A stretch of 64,000 nucleotides of DNA, taken from contig CM069870.1 of NCBI GenBank assembly GCA_036172665.1, positions 66,340,212 to 66,404,211 of the forward strand, given 5' to 3'. A model generated the notes under the pieces. It was not told where the DNA came from and did no database searches. It worked only from the letters and a program-made list of their open reading frames with translations. Positions 34,331 through 46,813 of this stretch are shown piece by piece. Position numbers and translations under genes: made by a program. This stretch comes from Prosopocoilus inquinatus. Taxonomy: Eukaryota; Arthropoda; Insecta; Coleoptera; Lucanidae. Position 1 is the stretch's first letter, and every line of letters begins with the position of its first letter.

Positions 34331-34372
34331 CACTCAACGTTTCGCTGTTGATTAATAGCTTCGTCGGGAGTG
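34331..34372 (-). ncRNA. Hammerhead-ribozyme-like motif (possible Penelope terminal remnant)
   Basis: The minus strand reads CACTC, then CCGACGA, an extra A, GCT…AGC, GAAA, CGTT, GAGTG. This fits the type I hammerhead order: stem I, CUGANGA, stem II, GAAA, stem III/NUH, stem I. Stem I is a perfect 5-bp CACTC/GAGTG pair and stem II is GCT/AGC. U4 is replaced by C. Penelope-like elements are known to carry minimal hammerheads in their terminal repeats, but no reverse transcriptase is adjacent here. Confidence 0.4.
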
Positions 34373-35044
34373 AAAAATGTAAAGTTTAGAAATAACGGTA
34401 TGATTAATTTATAAAGGCAAGTTTAATTTGAATGCTTTATTTAACGCAGAGAATATTAATATTTATTTAGAAAAATTTCAGAATTTTATGTTTAAAAATT
34501 GTATTTTTTATTTCGTTATACTTCTCTTCCTTTTTTTTTTTTAAAGAATGCATCTAAAAAAACCCTAACCCAAACCGACAGAAAACCCTAACTGATACCG
34601 TAACCGAAATCCGTTTAAAATTAAAACCGATACCTTAACCCTAACCTTTTAGAACATGCGTGTACATCACTGATTTTAACTAATGTTTAAGTGAAAATGT
34701 AATTAGAAAAATTTTGTGCAAATCGTTCTTGCAATGTTAGGTCAAAAAGCGATCGTCGCTATTTTATCTGAAAATTTAATAGTACGAAAGAGGGTAAAAG
34801 TTTTAAATGAAACTGTTCTATTTTTGAGACCCCCTCGATTTAAGAGGTCCCTCATGCGTCTATGTGAAAATCCGCCACTGGACATTTTTGATTAACAATC
34901 CAACCGCAATAAAAATAAATTTTCTGAAACTGATTTACGAGTTAACGTTTACATGTCTCACAAACGAAAATCTCATTGCTTTACAATTTTATGAAACAAT
35001 AATCCCAATCATAAAGATACGTAAGCGATAACGCGATAATTTCA

Positions 35045-36580
35045 AAAGTAAAGGGAGTCGACTAAATGAGACCAATTACCGACCAGTTGCAGTTCAATGT
35101 CAGCTCGCCAAGATATCCGAAGAAATTTTTCGTCAACGGTTGATGTCTTTTATCGAAAAACATTAGATATTATCCGAATCACAAAATGGCTTTAGAGAAG
35201 GAAAATCTACTATCACTGCTCTAACGGATGCTTATAATTATATCTTGGATGAACTGAATAATAGAAATAAACTCTATGCGTTATTCTGCGATCTGAGTCG
35301 CGCTTTTGACAGCGTCAACCACGAATTATTATGCCATAAATTGGAGATGCTAGGAGTATGAGGAATAGCTGGCGATTGGATAAGGTCTTATCTTATTGGA
35401 AGAAGACAAGTCGTAACTATCCGTAACCATTCTTCACCAGAGTTGGATTCAAACACTGGAGTCCCCCAAGGATCCATCCTAGGTCCCTTGCTGTTTCTTC
35501 TTTTCATTAATGATCTGCCTGATTGTTGTCCATCATCGACCAAAACCATTGTCTATGCAGATGATACCAGTTTTATAATCTCTGCTTCGGACATCGAGGA
35601 CTCCGTGCGTAAAACAAACAATACCATCCAAGAACTAAAACGATGGTGTTCTTCTAACGGTTTAGTGCTAAATTCGACCAAAACTCAAGTAATGCCTTTA
35701 GTGACAAAAAACGCAACTGTGGATTCTTCCTTTAATTAAATGCGACAATAAGTCAATTGCATGTGTCACCTCTTTTAAGTTTCTTGGTATCTTTATGGAT
35801 ATGAAACTAACCTGGAAGAATCATGTCGAGTTCTTGGAAGAAAAATTAAGTGGTCATGTTTTTCTAATGTATAGGTTGCGTCACACGGTTAGTCGTACAG
35901 TGCTAAATACAATGTACTTTGGTTTGATTCACTCGAGGATTTCTTACGGTATTCTTTTCTGGAGTTACAGTGCTTCTGCGATAAATATTTTTAGAATTCA
36001 GAAGAAAATCATACGTCTAATGGCTGATGTTCACCCTAGTCTAATTGTAGAGATCTTTTTGTCCGATTTAATATTTTAACTGTTCCCTTTTTATATATAT
36101 TTGTAACAACTTTATACGCTCTTTCTGTTGAACATAACACTGACCGTAATTACGATTTTCATAATTACGATACCAGATATCGTGAAAACATTCGTTTACC
36201 CTTTAATAGATTAGCTATAGGGCAGAGCGGACCAATATTTATGGGTTATCTACTGTTAAACCGAATCAAATCACTGTGGAATGGTAACATACCTGACAAT
36301 TTTAATTCATTTAAGTACAAATTGAAACAAACCTTAATATCGGCAGCTTACTATTCTGTGAACGAGTTTTTGTATTAGTTGTTCGTTTCCTTCATTTATT
36401 TCGTTTTCTTCATTTATTTCATTTTCTTTAGTTTTTTAGTTTACCTCTTAGGTTAAAATGTTTTAGTTTTAGTTTCCTTTGTTGCTTTTTGACAAATCTA
36501 ATGTCCTTGTATTCACTTGATGTATACTATGTGACAAACGGATTAAATATATTACTATTATATTATTATTATTATAACGA
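35045..36580 (+). pseudogene. CR1/Jockey-like non-LTR retrotransposon, 3' part, broken
   Basis: The reverse-transcriptase domain begins at NETNYRPVAV, followed by QNGFREGKSTITAL, CDLSRAFDSVNH, GVPQGSILGPLLFLLFINDL, YADDTSF (catalytic box), FKFLGIFMDMKLTW, the RISYG and NYDTRYR regions, then a C-terminal YYSVNEFLY-type end. Reading requires crossing stops at 35164 and 35359 and frameshifts near 35735 and 36045. The endonuclease and 5' end are missing (5' truncation is usual for this class). The copy ends in a TTA-rich tail (about 36540-36580), as in I/Jockey/CR1 elements. Dead copy. Confidence 0.85.
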
Positions 36581-37629
36581 TAATAAATAATAACAACAAA
36601 AGTACAAGTAAGTAAATAAAATCCAATAAGAAAAAAAAAACATGTAAATGATGAGAGGCATGAACATCCAAATTTCCTCACTGGTTAATACTTCAACTAA
36701 ATCTGAAATAATAGGTGCTTTTTTCGCTCACAAAATCGTGATCCAAACGTGTTTTGATTCAAAAACAGACATTCCTTTCTTTGAATCTCTCTACTTTTAA
36801 AACTTGTTTGGATTGAATTATGGTTATTTACAAATGAACTCTCAATCAAAAATTCAAGTCAGGTGTTTTGTTGCAACAACTACGAAATTCAGGTCCAAAC
36901 TGAATTAGTCAATTAGTCACATGAATTAGGATTCAACAAAAAGAAATCTGACCCTTGTTCCTATCGTACAACTTCCTTCGCAAAATTAGAAACTTTGCGG
37001 ACTCGTTTGCTACACACTAACTTTGATTGCATTTATAATATGGACAACATGCAGAATATTGATGCTATGTTTGACGCTTTCAGTGACATGTTATCTGACG
37101 AATTTAACTTATCCTCCCAACTGAAGAAAAAAACCTCTAGGAATCCAACTACCAGTTGGATTAATAGCTCAGTAATGACTGCGGTTAATGATTTAAAAAA
37201 TTTACACTGGCTTGTACAAAACTTTAATGATCCTACCTTACGTGAGAATTATAATAACAAAAAGAAACAATGCAAAAAATTAATTCACGAAACGAAAAAA
37301 CAATTCTACCAAAATATCATAGGGAACTCAAGTGATAAATCAAAAACGACTTGGAAGATAATAAATGAAAAGTTGGGTCGCTCTAAACGCAATACCAGTA
37401 CTGGAACTGATAACATACCTGCAAGTATGTTAAAAGCTATTATCAACCTGATTTCTATTCCTTTAGCTCATATCATAAATCGGTCAGTGGAAATGGGTCA
37501 ATTCCCTAAAGAACTTAAGACTGCCATAGTGGTACCCGTCTTTAAAAAAGGAGACGCACAAGATGTTAATAATTATCGGCCTATCGCGATACTCAGTGTC
37601 CTGTCGAAAGTATTCGAGCGAGTTGTGTA

Positions 37630-39190
37630 CACCGGTGCTTAAAAGTTTCGAAACGAAAAGCAATAAAACTGTTTGAATATGACCCTTATTGAAACAGGTC
37701 TAATTTATTTTGAACCTTAAGAAAGGAGGGTACTTTCTCCGCACCCCGATAAGAAGGTCGTTAATCCTCTTAAACTGCCGCGGCCGGTAGATGTTTATGA
37801 TGCGTTGAATTTCGTTGGAACGCACGTATTTAGTTTCATTTATCATTTATCAAAAATGTAACCACAATTTTATTTTACCTAAATTAGAATATTTTATTTC
37901 CTTACATAACAGCTCTTTATGTATCTAAAGAAATACATGAATTTTAAATTAGTTTAAAGGATCGATGATGTAAATTAATTGGAAAAATTATAATTATACG
38001 CAATGTCTGATTTGTTCTTTAATTTTTTATTTCACAAAAGTTTTATTATTTTATGGAAATTTTTATTCTAAAATTTTAATTACGAGAAAAGCGTAAAGAG
38101 ATTTTTGGTAAATATGAAATATACAAAAATGAGCTGAGCGACATGTATAGGGTTATTTTTATATGTTCCAATGTTTTATTTTAGGAGCTGAGAAAAAGCT
38201 TATATAAAATAATTCTAGATTTTTTTACATATTATCTTCTAGAGTTACCACAAAAAAACGCACTGCAAAATATATTTAAAAAAACCTATACAATTTTATA
38301 TAAAAAATATGCGTAATACCAAAATTACTTTGGCAAGAAATAAATTAACGTTGATCATTGGAAACAATTAAAATAAAGGTATGGAGAATCATTATTGAGG
38401 ATGAGCATATCAGAGAAACTATTGTTTACCTAAAGCATGCGATTATGATTAGGGCATTCGAAGTAATTTACGAATTCTGAAAATTCATAACATGCATACT
38501 CTTTATTATTTTAGCCTTCTTGGAATTGAAATAAAAACAGTTTTCGCAAGTTTGCATTAATTCAGAAGTTAAAAGTAAATTATTCAAACTTATAACCTTT
38601 AATTTGTTAAAATATGCGAATGATGGGACATTCTTGATCATTTAATTTAATTCAGAAAAAATATTATACAAAATCAATTAATACTATTTAATTTTTTTCG
38701 TATTCTAATAATATAAAATGCGCTTTCCGTATAATGAAGTTCTAGTTAACAAAGCTATTAATTAGTAAGCAAATAATATGTATATCGCATTAAACTATAA
38801 AATCTATTTATTTACGAAAATAATAGATTCTATTTCATTTACTTGTATAATAATAAAACCAATAAAAAGGTCTTTATTGATAATAATGATATGTACGCAT
38901 AGTTATATTTCATTTCACTATATTTATCAAAGATTCAGAAATTTTAATTTCACATTGTTTTCCTTATTTATTTTACCTACACGTTATAATATTTAGGAAA
39001 CAGATTTTGTTAAATTTACTAACTACGTTTCTACCACTATAAGTAATTAATCAAGTTGGTTGAATACGTTCGTGTCTATTTTAAATCAGCAGGTACGCTT
39101 GTAAAAGCTGTAAGGTTCATAATTGCAAACCACAAAATTTACTACTGCCAGTGATCTGGCTAGTACTCCGAAAACTTTTAAGCATCAGTG
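37630..39190. mobile_element. TA-flanked non-autonomous DNA element inside the retrotransposon
   Basis: Left end CACCGGTGCTTAAAAGTTT; right end, reversed, CACTGATGCTTAAAAGTTTT. Both are flanked by TA (37628-37629 and 39191-39192). Removing the 1561-bp insert and one TA restores the retrotransposon codons GTG TAC AAC. The interior is AT-rich with no transposase ORF. TA duplication and short inverted ends suggest a Tc1/mariner-mobilised element. Confidence 0.8.
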
Positions 39191-40293
39191 TACAACAGAT
39201 TAATTAATTTTATAAATGCCTGCAACCTGCTTTGTAATTATCAATACCGCTTTCGCACGGGCAGATCGACGGAGGGAGCTGCGGCGAATTTTTTGGAATT
39301 TATTTACAAGCAAGTTGATGACGGTCATCAAGTTGCGGGTCTTTTCTTTGATCTGTCACGTGCTTTTGATTGTTTGGATATTAGCTTTGTAAGTGTCAAA
39401 CTTTATAACTTAGGCATAAGAGGTAGTATGCTTAGTTGGATCGAATCCTATTTGAATGCACGCAAAATGTATGTCAAAGTCAATAATGTCCGGTCTTCTA
39501 ACCAAGATCTAACTAGTGGTGTTCCCCAGGGGTCCGTACTGGGACCGTTAATCTTTTTATTGTATATTAATGACATGGTCGATTTTGTCAAAGCTGACCA
39601 CATCACCATCTTTGCTGACGATACGTCAATGGCTGCCTCAGCGAGGACCCCAGAGGAACTTAATCTTAAAGTCGCTAGTGTCTCCTCTCAGTTCGGTGAC
39701 TGGTGCCTTAGAAACGGACTGATCTTAAATGTTAACAAAACTGTCGTGATAAGATTCTTCAACAGGAAATTTCCAAACAGTAACGTTTATAACATTAACA
39801 ACAAACGAATTGAATCGCGACCGACCACAAGGTTTCTTGGCATACATATTAACCAGCAGCTGAGCTGGGAGGAGCAAATTGACCACGTTTGCAGACGACT
39901 AAATAAAGTGTACTTCGCAATCTCTCAACTGAAATCTACATTGAGCTCTAACAATTTACGCGAAATCTATTTTGCAATGGCTTATAGTTGCCTGTCTTAC
40001 AATCTAATTATCTGGGGTAATGCTTCAAACAGTGGCAGAGTGTTTTTATCACAGAAAAGACTGCTGAGACTCATCATCAACCTGAAACCCAGAGACTCAT
40101 GCAAAAAAGTTTTCAAAACTTTTGGTCTGTTAACGCTTCCCGCCATTTACATTTTTATATGTTTAGTCTTTGTCAAAAGTAACATCGCGGAATTTCAGAA
40201 AAATGTCTATTTTCATGATTACAACACCCGAACTAAAAACTTTCTTTCTGTGCAAAAACACCATACCACCAAATTTGAACATTCGCCTGTATA

Positions 40294-42040
40294 TAGGGAG
40301 ATTCAGGCAACCCGTTTATTAAAAGTTTACGGACTTTCACTTTGAATTTCTATTTCATATTTTGCGGTTATAAGTTAACGATATGGATCTATTAAAATAT
40401 AATATTTCCAACTTTCGGACACTTCCGCTTGTACCGGAAGTTGCTGTCAACTTTCTTATTTTAAATGGAATACCCCATTTTTCATTGCATTTCTGAAATC
40501 GTTTTAGAGATTTCCATTTTTTAAAAAAAGTTCAAAGTTGCAGTACCTTGTTTATGATGCTACCATCTTTGTGTAACAAAAGCCATAATTTCAATTTTTG
40601 GCCAGTAGTAGGCTATGCTCATAAGCTTTCAGGTCATACCTAATTTTACACAAAATAGTTTACGGGCTGGTTGAAAAGTAACTTCTATTCGAACTGATTT
40701 CAACTGTCGAAAAGTCATGTTTTTTAAATAGAACACCCAGTATTTTTTTATACCGTAAGAATTAGAATTAAATGTTCTTTCGAACTGTATTAACATTCCC
40801 TATACCTATCTCTTACCTTTCTCTTTCTATTCATGATTTTCTCTTTGACACATGAATTTTTTTCACTTTTCAGTATTATTCCTGAATAGTGTGCTATGAA
40901 AATTTAATAAACTTAGGCTTTTAAATTAATTTCTGACTGTAATTTCAATTTCATTTTAAAAACCGAAAAATAATATTTAAATACACATCTATCATCTGAA
41001 CTGTTTGTTTACATATGCCGCATGTATTAGAATTCTTGGTATGACTATTTACACATTTACAAGGAGAAATTTACACTTACAATACAAAATTTTATGAAAA
41101 CTAATAAATAAATCAGAAATATTAAAAATAATAAATGTTGGTTATAATATTGACTCTAAGTTGTCCTCGGCTATTATCTGTTAGTAATAACTTTCTACTG
41201 TATCTAAGTAATAACGCATTTTCCTCGATATAACAACTTTTTTTATTAACTTCTTGAATTGTCGATTTTTTTTATCATCAAATACATTTAATTTGTCTGT
41301 GTTTGATTATTCATTTTTTGGTTTTTCCTAGCGATTAAATTGTTTTTTCTTTAATTCCTACTAGACGGATGATTTCAAAAATTATAATTTCTCTAGTTTT
41401 CATAGCCCACTATTTAAAAATAATACCGAAAATGGAAAAAAATTACGTGTTAAAAAGAAATCATCGATAACGAGTGAACTATAAGAGATAGGGATAGGGA
41501 ATGCTAATACAGGACGAAAGAACATTTAATCCTGAGTCACATGGTATAAAAATATATTGGACGTTCCATTTAAAAAACATGACTTTTCGACAGTTGAAAT
41601 TAGTTCGAATAGAAGTTACTTTTCAACCAGCCTGTAAGCAATTAAGTGCAAAACTGGACATGATCTGAAAGAATGTTACTGTAGCCTATTATAGGCCAAA
41701 AATGGGTTTCATGGTTTTTGTTGCACAAAGATGGCAGAATCATAACCAAGGTTCTTCAAGTCGGAATTATTTTTAAAAACTGAAAATATCTCGGAAACGG
41801 TTAATTTTTCTTGTATCACATGTTGCACAAAATATTTTTAGAAATTTATGAAGATTTCAAAAATGCATTAAAAATTGGGATATTCCATTTAAAATTCCGG
41901 TATAAGCGGAAGTGTCCGAAATTTGAAAATATTATATTTTGATAGATCCATATCGTTAACTTATAACTACAAAATATGAAACAGAAGTTCAAAGGAGAAG
42001 TCCGTAAACTTTTAATGAAAGGGTTGCCTGAATCTCCCTG
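40294..42040. mobile_element. Giant-palindrome foldback element, copy 1
   Basis: The ends are (T/C)AGGGAGATTCAGGCAACC (40294) and its complement ending GAATCTCCCTG (42040), flanked by TA. Almost the entire 1747 bp is two inverted arms, e.g. GTTAACGATATGGATCTATT with its complement, GGAAGTTGCTGTCAACTTTC, CATAAGCTTTCAGGTCAT and GTTGAAAAGTAACTTCTATT. Within it a second pair of TA-bounded ends (TA-CGGGCTGG near 40664, CCAGCCTG-TA near 41634) marks an inner element. No coding capacity. A shorter relative lies at 45626-46809. Confidence 0.85.
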
Positions 42041-42290
42041 TATATTGGTATCAAGCTTTACAATAAATTGCTTGAAGAAGTACGAGACTTGGACATGCAT
42101 AGGTTTAAGAATATTATTAAACAATTTCTATGTAATAATGTATACTACTCCGTTGCTGATTTTCTTAACGACAACGTTATTCTTAGACTTAAGGATAAAA
42201 TTCTGCTTAGGTAGAATTCCCTAACGTAGTTACTGACATATACATCCTTTCTTGTATTGGCCAAGTACGAATAAATATTATTATTATTAA

Positions 42291-43689
42291 CTATTCGAAA
42301 CACGATTCAAACTTTTAAGCGAAAGAAAGCGCCTTATGTATAAGCGTTAATAAAATAGATGGCGCGAATTTTAAACAAGCAAGTTAGATTTAGCTCTCGC
42401 TTGCGTATTCCAATCGGACCGAGAAACCTTGCAGTTCCAACTCCCCCCAGTTTATGCTGCCCTGATCGAAACTTGAAAATCTCGCTCATGTGCCAACGTG
42501 CGTGGGAATACGTACTTTCTTTTTATCAATCACTCACTCACTGATCACTGGTCGAGAGTTCGCGGTGCAGAACGTATGATGGCGCCGTGTCTTTGAAGAG
42601 GAAAAAGAAAAGAAACAATTGGTGGAAACAGTTTTACGTGAAAAATTTGTGCTTTAAACAAACGTCAATAGATGCCACCAGGCATCACTTTCTAAATTTA
42701 CTTGAAAGATGTATGTCAGTCACTTGAAGAGATGTGGATTTTATAATTTCATTCTGCTCGATATTAGAGTAAAATATTAAAAATATTATTATAATGTGTA
42801 TCCACTCACTTCGATGATTAGGGGAGTACTTACATACCTACATAAGTTTTTATTTATTATGAATTAAAAATGCAGTCCTACCCCCAAGAACATGAATGAC
42901 ATGGTGCCTTAAGTCCCCGAATGTAGCTTTAAAATAACTATTTTCAAAATTCATCCCCGTGCGGGAGTAGAGAGCACACTACATAAGTTGTAACAGGAAA
43001 GCAGCAATGCAAAAAGTATATTCCACGAGAATTGTTTGGAGCAGTTACGTGCTTAGTGTATTTAGTATATTAATTATTATTATTATAGTGTCGCTCACAC
43101 AACGATATACATTTTACTATAAAATAAATTTTATTACAGCTTCCTGTGTGTTTCAATCATTTGCTTGAATCCTTTTTCCACTTTCCCCCAATTTCGGTTT
43201 CCATCGACCACGACCACAATCTACATCTACAATATAAAATACACGCGCAAGCTTTGCTATTCGCCTGCTACAAATTCGAATATTTTGTTATTCCGTCCGT
43301 CGAGAATATGGTTGTCCGAACGAACGAACGAGCGAGCGAACGAAAACGTGCTCGTAATTTGTGTTTTGGAAATCGGGCCTGAGAAATAATCATGATTTAG
43401 GTGCATCCCCCGCACTCGTTCGCCTCAGTTTAAAAAGAATATAACTAAATGGTCTGCAATTGATTAATCACATCATCACCATCACACTCACTCCAACAGT
43501 CGTATGGATCTGTTCTTTACAGTTGTTCCTCTTGCTGTTGTCCTGATGATAAATCGAGAATTTTGCTGTTGCCTCAAGACCCGGACAGAGTGTGAGAGGT
43601 CCTTCCTTCCCTTCCTTCCTTCCTCATTTATTTGAAGAGAAAGAGGAAAAGTTTCAACTGATTATTAACGTCGCACGGTGGAAAAAAAA
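42291..43689. other. Intergenic, no gene recognised
   Basis: Contains a GAACGAACGAACGAGCGAGC run near 43319 and a CCTTCC run near 43603. Small ORFs at 42359-42544 and 43146-43389 have no recognisable domain and no splice context. Confidence 0.5.
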
Positions 43690-44704
43690 ACACGGTTTTA
43701 CTAGCCAAAAATCGATTTAGCTAAAATTGTTATGCAAAAATTAGAAAAAAGTATCATTAATTCGTTACCTTTTGATTTAACTTTATATTATAGATATGTT
43801 AAAGATATTTTATTAATTTTACCTCATGATAAAGTTGATTATATTTTAAATAAATTTAATTCTTTTTATAATCGGTTACAATTTACTGTAGAAAAAGAAA
43901 ATAATAATTCCATAAGTTTTTTTAGATGTAAATATTATCAGACAAAATGGTAATTTAATAACAAATTGGTATCATAAACCTACATGGTCAGGTAGATATA
44001 TTAACGTTAATTCCTATCAACCAAAAAGTCACAAAATTTCAGCTATTATTAGTTTAACTGACCGTGCAGTATTACTTTCAGACAAATTATTTATAACTGA
44101 AAATTTAAATTTAATTAAAAAAATTCTTATTCAAAATTCTTACCCTGAGAAGCTTATTGACTCGGTAATAAATAATCGTTTAAAGCATTTAAAAAATGTT
44201 AATACATCTAACAATTCACAAAAAAAATCAGGAAATAAATACATATCATTACCTTATACAGAACCTTTACATGATTCTTATAAACATTTTTTCAAAAAAT
44301 TTAATTTACATTTAGCCAGTAAATCTTCTGATAATTTCAACATTATTTTTACTAATTTGAAAACAAAAACGCCTAAATTTCAAACTCCAAATGTAGTTTA
44401 TCAGGGAAATTGTCAAAGTTGTAACTCAGCTTACATAGGTGAAACTAGCCAAAATTAAAAAAAAAGGTTAGATCAGCATAAATATTATATCCAAAAAAAG
44501 AGTGAGAGTCATTCAATGTTAGTAGAGCATTCACTTTTAACTAAACATATTTTTGATTTTGAAAATGCTAAAATTCTTTATCAGGAGTCTAGCACGTTTA
44601 AACGTAGATTTATTGAAATGTGTAAAATAAAAATGTGTAATAATTCAATTAATAAAAGAACAGATTTTGCAAATTTGCAAACGATATATTTTGTAGTTTT
44701 CTAA
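43690..44704 (+). pseudogene. Penelope-like element, C-terminal RT and GIY-YIG remnant
   Basis: Reading through one frameshift (near 43925) and one stop (44456) gives VMQKLEKSIINSLPF, then YYRYVKDILLIL in the place of the YVDD catalytic box, NSYQPKSHKIS, and a GIY-YIG-like block VVYQGNCQSCNSAYIGETSQ followed by RLDQHKYY and HSMLVEHS. This order (RT, linker, GIY-YIG endonuclease) is the Penelope-like layout. The first Asp of YVDD is Lys, so the copy is dead even apart from the frame damage. The upstream RT part is missing here; a matching N-terminal part lies downstream at 48310-48780. Confidence 0.75.
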
Positions 44705-45030
44705 GTTCATTAAATGAGACATAATAATCGGAAACTTCTCTGTTTATTTTTTAGGAAAACTATTTTATTATCCAATTTTTTTGGTTTATTATTGTTAGAT
44801 TGTTGTAATTTTTGTTACAATTTATTTGCACACTCTAGTTAGGTTTTACCAGGATTTCCCTAACTCTTGCAGTAAATACTGGAGTATATGTTAAGACGGA
44901 CCTGGCCGCATCAGTAATGATATTCTTGGTTACAAGTTATATCTTTGCTGATAATTTTTTTATTACCACTAACAATCTCTTCACAATTTTATAAAAAAAT
45001 TAGTAGGCCAAATTTTTTATTTTTTCCGTT

Positions 45031-45165
45031 ATTCACTTTTGATAAAACAAATAATTATATTTGCGAAACGTCAAGTAAGTCAATAAATTTCTCTTTTAGC
45101 TCGTTTTGAAAAGTTTTTTTTATTTGTTTCATATTCTCTGAAATTCTCACGAGCAAGAACTACCC
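45031..45165 (+). ncRNA. Penelope terminal sequence with hammerhead-like ribozyme motif
   Basis: 330 bp after the Penelope ORF. 45031-45080 reads ATTCACTT, TTGATAA, an A-rich ACAAATA..TATTTGC hairpin, GAAA, CGTC, AAGTAAGT. ATTCACTT pairs with AAGTAAGT at 7 of 8 positions (stem I, one G-U). In the core, C3 and G8 of CUGAUGA are both changed (U and A), which keeps a potential 3-8 pair. 45061-45165 matches 12093-12200. Activity is doubtful without test. Confidence 0.5.
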
Positions 45166-45541
45166 GAAAATTAAAAGATTTTTAAAAACTTTTAAATTTT
45201 TTTGTCTATTTTAAAAATTAATGTATTTTTTTGTCTACTTTAAATTGCTTCCATTGTCTACCTACGTGATTGCAAAAATGAAAAATTGTTAACAATCTGA
45301 CGAAGTAAAATTTTCTACCGCCTTTCCCTTCCATATCGTAAAGAACTTTACTTAATAAATAGCTACGTTTGTGTATTTCTAAAATCTTTAACGAATTATA
45401 AAATACTAGTGTAGCTATTGCCACCTGTATTGACAATATTTTTTTCTGATATTGACTTTGATATTAAGATAGATAATACGCATTTATCTGAAATGGCTTC
45501 GAAATATTGAAATATTCCAATATATAACACAAAAGCATATA
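45166..45541. other. No gene seen
   Basis: AT-rich spacer between the Penelope terminal sequence and the nested foldback cluster. Only a 72-aa minus-strand ORF with no recognisable features. Confidence 0.5.
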
Positions 45542-45625
45542 CAGGGTGTAACAAAAATTCAGACCGCAACTTCAGGGACGTATTCTACCGATCAAAATAA
45601 CGAGAAAAAATTATATAAATATATA

Positions 45626-46809
45626 CAGGGAGATTCAGGCAATCCATTCGTTAAAAGTTTACGGAATTCCTCTTTGAATTTCTATTTCATATTTTGCGGT
45701 TGTAACTTAGCGATAATGATCTATTAAAATATAATATTTCCAACTTTCGGGCATTTCCGCTTGTACCGGAAGTTGCTGTCAACTTTCTTATTTCAAATGG
45801 AATATCCCATTTTTCTATTACATTATTTAAATCTTCATGAAATGCTAAGAATGTTTTGTGTACAAGAAAAATTAGCCGTTTTAGAGATATTTCCATTTTT
45901 TAAAAAAAGATCAAAGTTGCAGTACCTTGTTTATGATTCTGCCATCTTTGTGTAACAAAAGCCATAATTTCAATTTTTGGCTTGCAGTAGGCTATGCTCA
46001 TAAGCTTTCAGGTCATACCTACTTTTACACAAAATCGTTTACGGGATGGTTGAAAAGTAACTTATATTTTTTTATACTATAAGAATCAGAATTAAATGTT
46101 CTTTCGAACTGTATTAGCATTCCATATACCCATCTCTTACCTTTATCTTTCTATTCAGATTTTCTCTTTGACACATCAATTTTTTCACTTTTCAGTATTA
46201 TTCATTCCTGAATAATGTGCTACGAAAATTTAACAAACTAAATCATCGATGACGAGTGAACTATAAGAGATAGGTATAGGGAATGCTAATACAGAACGAA
46301 AGAACATTTAATCTTCAGTCACATGGTATAAAAATATACTAGGCGTTCCATTTAAAAAACATGACTTTTCCACATTTGAAATTAGTTCGAATATAAGTTA
46401 CTTTTCAACCAGCCTGTAAGTAATCAAGTGCAAAACTTTACATGATCTGAAATAATGTTACTGTAGCCTACTAGAGGCCAAAAATGGGCATCATGGTTTT
46501 TGTTGCACAAAGATGGCAGTCTCATAACCAAGGTTCTGCAAGTCTGAGTTATTTAAAAAAAATTAAAATATCTCGGAAACGGTTAATTTTTCTTGTATCA
46601 CATGTTGCACAAAATATTTTTAGAACTTTATGAAGATTTTAAAATAAGAAAGTTGACAGCAACTTCCGATATCAGCGGAAGTGTCCGAAATTTGAAAATA
46701 TTATATTTTGTTGGATCCATATCGTTAACTTATAACTGCAAAATATGAAACAGAAATTCAAAGGAGAAGTCCGTAAACTTTTAATGAAACGGTTGCCTGA
46801 ATCTCCCTG
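45626..46809. mobile_element. Giant-palindrome foldback element, copy 2 (nested)
   Basis: Same family as 40294-42040. CAGGGAGATTCAGGCAATCC at 45626 and its complement ending CTGAATCTCCCTG at 46809 are flanked by TA (45624-45625, 46810-46811). It is 1184 bp, shortened in the middle relative to copy 1, and keeps one inner CCAGCCTG-TA end near 46418. No ORF. Confidence 0.85.
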
Positions 46810-46813
46810 TATA

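Larger units (their letters stand above)
36950..42290 (+). mobile_element. Second CR1/Jockey-like retrotransposon, interrupted by two DNA elements
   Basis: Three retrotransposon segments belong to one copy. 36950-37629 encodes the pre-RT linker and first RT motifs (…AIVVPVFKKGDAQDVNNYRPIAILSVLSKVFERVV). 39191-40293 continues exactly with YNRLINFINACN, YRFRTGRST, FDLSRAFDCLD, SGVPQGSVLGPLIFLLYIND, FADDTSM and YNTR. 42041-42290 gives the C-terminus (IGIKLYNKLLEEVRDL … YYSVADFLNDNVI) and a TATTATTATTAA tail. The RT catalytic residues appear intact within the open reading frame, but the insertions break it. The 5' end is truncated and no endonuclease was seen. The first junction restores the frame perfectly once the insert and one TA are removed. 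Confidence 0.85.

Noticed and set aside
40294..40345. Last residues (REIQATRLLKVYGLSL) of the retrotransposon ORF ending at 40345
   Set aside because: These codons belong to the inverted repeat of the inserted foldback element; the true retrotransposon C-terminus is at 42041-42210.
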